In this document: one piece after another, positions 6,011-8,376 of the stretch
How positions within the stretch are numbered: position 1 is the first letter of the stretch
Layout of the letters: each line of letters starts with the position of its first letter
DNA from: Lachnospiraceae bacterium
GTDB taxonomy: Bacteria; Bacillota; Clostridia; Lachnospirales; Lachnospiraceae
DNA: 8,376 bases
Direction: 5' to 3'
Assembly (NCBI GenBank): GCA_003535955.1
Contig: DPZM01000242.1
Coordinates: 1-8,376, forward strand
Made by a program: the position numbers and the translations under genes
The notes under the pieces: generated by a model
Databases searched by the model: none
What the model was told of the DNA's origin: nothing
What the model saw: the letters and a program-made list of their open reading frames with translations, nothing else

Positions 6011-8299
6011 AAAAGAATGAATAAGCTTGCATCTTTGCTGCTTGTTACCGCTATGGCGACTGTAGAGCTTAATGACATTCCGGCCAGGGCAAACCAGGCA
6101 GAGGAGAAGATTGTTATTGCTGAAGAAGGAAACACCGGTGATGAGATAAGGGTACTTTCCGAAGATGATATTTTATCTGACAGTGTTTTGGAAACCGGTA
6201 TGCCTGAAGATACAGATCCTGTTAATATAGACAAATCCGATGAGATATACTACGAGTCTGTGGAACCGGATATTGATGAAGAGATCACGGCTGACGGAAC
6301 CATAGCGATAGAGACAGCGGAAGGTGTTACGCAGGAAATGTGCGATGCCGGATACTGGAATGATAAGACTGTGGACTCGGGAATAGGGGCAGATGAGGAG
6401 CTTATAAGCAAGGAAGAGATAAAGAAGCTCAATAAGGAGATGCTTGCGGCTAAAGATGCCAATATGAATGATATTATAAATCTTAACGAGAGTTATGATG
6501 CCGATAAGTTAAGGCACCAGCTAGCAGCCGGTACGACTACCGCAAAACCTGCGATATACGCTGATCATATTGCGGTTTCTCCCACAGAATACTATAAGAA
6601 GGTTGCGGATGCGATAGAAGAGACAGGTTATACGGATACAAACAGGAAAAATCAATATGCCATAGCCGTCAAAAGGACAACAATAAATAATATCCCGGTA
6701 AATGCCTATATAGGTTATTCGGCTAATGATCCGGATGATGAGAAGGTGAATTCCGCACTTCTGGTAGGTGAGCCTTTTGTGGTCCGGCAGAAGGCATCCG
6801 TATTTGGGGATGATTTTTACTGGGGCTATTCGGATAACTGTACCGGCTGGGTGTCGGCGGAAAATGTGGCCATATGCGGCAATAAAGAAGAATGGCTTGA
6901 TGCCTGGGAACTGGACCGGTCAGGAGATGACTTTATCGTGGTCACACAGAATCAGATAACGCTTGAGCCATCCGTTTCCATGCCCGAGCTTTCCGAAGTC
7001 AAGCTTACCTTCGCGACAATTCTTAAGACCGTACCTGAAGATAAGATACCGGAATCATTGGCTGAGAGAGGACCGTGGAATAATATTGTTGTGTATCTTC
7101 CCGTAAGGGATGGGGAAGGTAAATATGTTAAGCGTGTTGCTCTTATTTCACAGCATTATGAGGTGAGCAGGGGATTTCTTAAGATGACACAGGCACAGAT
7201 TCTGAGATTGGCCTTTAACAGCCTGGGAGACAGGTATGGATGGGGCGGTATGCTTGATTCGATGGACTGTTCTTTTTATACGAGAAATGTATATCGTTGC
7301 TTTGGCCTTCAGATTCCGAGGAATACCAGCTGGCAGCAGGCTATACCCGGAAGGAAGATCGATCTGTCGAAAATGAGTGATGATCAGAAGCTTGAAGCCA
7401 TGAAATTGATGCCGGCAGGAACACTCTTCTACTTTCCCGGACATACCATGATATATACGGGAACGACAGTGATGGACGGAAAGAAGATGGCTTATGTTAT
7501 TTCCGACTGCGGCTCTTTGTCAGACAGCACCGGAGACCTTAAGGTAAGGAATATGTATTCGGTTATACTGAATCCTCTTTCGGTCAGAAGAAAGGCGGGT
7601 ACCACCTGGCTTAACAATATTACCGCCGCAGTGCTTCCCGTTTCGGAAGGGTGTTACGACTTTGTGCGCAGAAACATAGAGGCAGGAGGGAACGAAGAAC
7701 CTGTCAGTGTGAACAGGGTGCCTGCTGCTGAAGGTCAGACATATGCATCATCAAAGGATACCATTCCGCTTGAGACCTTCCTTGGAAATACGCAGGATAT
7801 ATTTATCAGCTTTTACAATGTTGAGGGATCCGGGGTGGAAAACCTTACGGCCACGGTCATTAAGGGCAGCAGGATAACAACCAAGGTACCGGTCAATGCA
7901 GTACGATGCGATAAGACTAATGCAGCATGCAAAATATCGAAAAAAACTGGTCTTGCAAGTGTAACCATGAAGAAATCAGGTAAGATATCATTTGACATGG
8001 CAGACGGCAGAACCTATGATGTGTATTTTACAGTTGAAAGCCCCAAGGCAAGAACAGCAGAGATCAAAAACCGCCTTAAGGAAGTGAAAGAAAGTTCGGC
8101 AGATACAGTCAGCCTGAATATTTATGATCTTCTGGGGACACAGATAGACAACGGAATGCTGAAAATAGAGACTCAAAAGAAAAATACGGCATCCGTATAC
8201 GGAAATAAACTTATACTGGAGCCCAAGGTAAACAACACGATCAGGATAAGCTACAGTTACCTCAATAAGAAGTACTCCATGACAATAAATGTGAAATAA
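6008..8299 (+). CDS. Secreted SH3-domain NlpC/P60 cell-wall hydrolase with Ig-like C-terminal domains
   Basis: This is a 763-aa exported protein. The signal peptide is residues 1 to about 28 (MKRMNKLASLLLV..., cleavage probably after ARA). An acidic region with no recognised fold (about 30-165) leads into a KKLNKEMLAAKDANMNDI linker. SH3-like domains follow (about 215-390; VNAYIGY, then YWGYSDNCTGWVSAE with Trp 281), in the style of SH3b1-type NlpC/P60 proteins. The peptidase domain is about 394-560, with YGWGG (410-414), DCSFYTRNVYR carrying the catalytic Cys 421, and PGHTMIYTG with His 479. The usual third residue, His in a YxIHD motif, reads YVISD with Ser 499. The C-terminal 200 residues look like two Ig-like beta domains (for example KKTGLASVTMKKSGKISF). 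Such enzymes usually cleave the gamma-D-glutamyl-diamino-acid bond in peptidoglycan stem peptides. No clear own promoter is visible, so it may be read from aqpZ. Confidence 0.88.
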   Translation: MKRMNKLASLLLVTAMATVELNDIPARANQAEEKIVIAEEGNTGDEIRVLSEDDILSDSVLETGMPEDTDPVNIDKSDEIYYESVEPDIDEEITADGTIAIETAEGVTQEMCDAGYWNDKTVDSGIGADEELISKEEIKKLNKEMLAAKDANMNDIINLNESYDADKLRHQLAAGTTTAKPAIYADHIAVSPTEYYKKVADAIEETGYTDTNRKNQYAIAVKRTTINNIPVNAYIGYSANDPDDEKVNSALLVGEPFVVRQKASVFGDDFYWGYSDNCTGWVSAENVAICGNKEEWLDAWELDRSGDDFIVVTQNQITLEPSVSMPELSEVKLTFATILKTVPEDKIPESLAERGPWNNIVVYLPVRDGEGKYVKRVALISQHYEVSRGFLKMTQAQILRLAFNSLGDRYGWGGMLDSMDCSFYTRNVYRCFGLQIPRNTSWQQAIPGRKIDLSKMSDDQKLEAMKLMPAGTLFYFPGHTMIYTGTTVMDGKKMAYVISDCGSLSDSTGDLKVRNMYSVILNPLSVRRKAGTTWLNNITAAVLPVSEGCYDFVRRNIEAGGNEEPVSVNRVPAAEGQTYASSKDTIPLETFLGNTQDIFISFYNVEGSGVENLTATVIKGSRITTKVPVNAVRCDKTNAACKISKKTGLASVTMKKSGKISFDMADGRTYDVYFTVESPKARTAEIKNRLKEVKESSADTVSLNIYDLLGTQIDNGMLKIETQKKNTASVYGNKLILEPKVNNTIRISYSYLNKKYSMTINVK

Positions 8300-8315
8300 A
8301 GATTTATGGTTGTTA

Positions 8316-8376
8316 ATGAAAGAAAAAAGAGTTATTATGTTCCTGGTTAGTTTAATTATAAGTTTCCCAATCTGCC
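8316..8376 (+). CDS. Possible start of an exported or membrane protein, cut by window end
   Basis: From ATG 8316 the frame is open to the window edge and reads MKEKRVIMFLVSLIISFPIC: basic residues followed by a hydrophobic run, as in a signal peptide. It lies 16 nt after the NlpC/P60 stop. No good Shine-Dalgarno precedes it, and only 20 codons are visible. An internal ATG at 8337 is an alternative start. The call rests on the signal-like composition and close spacing. Confidence 0.4.
   Translation, partial: MKEKRVIMFLVSLIISFPIC

Noticed and set aside
5902..6234. 110-codon minus-strand reading frame spanning the palindrome and the start of the NlpC/P60 gene
   Set aside because: It is antisense to a clear signal peptide and the ribosome site of a real gene, and its Ser/Ile-rich product mirrors the acidic + strand protein. 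No minus-strand ribosome site was noticed.
7148..7444. 98-codon minus-strand frame inside the NlpC/P60 domain
   Set aside because: It lies entirely opposite the catalytic domain and has no recognisable motif.

Overview
The window looks like a chromosomal stretch from a Gram-positive anaerobe of the Clostridia, most likely Lachnospiraceae. This is inferred from strong purine-rich Shine-Dalgarno sites, heavy use of AGG/AGA arginine and ATA isoleucine codons at moderate G+C, and protein types I associate with that family: a zinc-ribbon membrane protein paired with a TPM protein, a CofE-like ligase in a lineage not known to make F420, and an SH3b1-type NlpC/P60 wall protein. I could not run a taxonomic search. 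All supported genes are on the + strand. There are no RNA genes, CRISPR arrays or complete mobile elements. The longest non-coding gap is about 155 bases.

Region 1 (1-2797) is a tightly packed set. It holds the C-terminal part of a zinc-ribbon-family membrane protein cut by the window edge, a TPM-domain membrane protein that overlaps it by 8 nt, and truA (tRNA pseudouridine 38-40 synthase). The truA start is preceded by an unusual arrangement: Shine-Dalgarno, then a small perfect hairpin, then the start codon.

Region 2 (2798-4248) begins with a good sigma-A promoter (TTGCAC, 17 nt, TATAAT). It drives a 396-aa CofE-like (F420:glutamate ligase family) protein of unknown substrate. A 36-aa single-helix membrane protein with an excellent ribosome site follows 44 nt later.

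Region 3 (4249-8299) starts with an A+T-rich promoter region and a 13-bp hairpin ahead of aqpZ, whose filter residues are those of a water channel. One base after aqpZ comes a leaderless (presumably cytosolic) polysaccharide-deacetylase-fold protein. A REP-like imperfect palindrome lies in the next gap, followed by a large secreted SH3/NlpC-P60 cell-wall hydrolase with an acidic N-terminal region and Ig-like C-terminal domains. In that protein the expected third catalytic histidine appears to be serine. The window ends in what may be the first 20 codons of another exported protein.

The envelope is the common theme: membrane proteins, a water channel, a deacetylase fold and a wall hydrolase. 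The most under-explored items are the CofE-like gene with its small membrane neighbour, and the RNA and palindromic structures at 2027-2056, 4349-4377 and 5925-5971.
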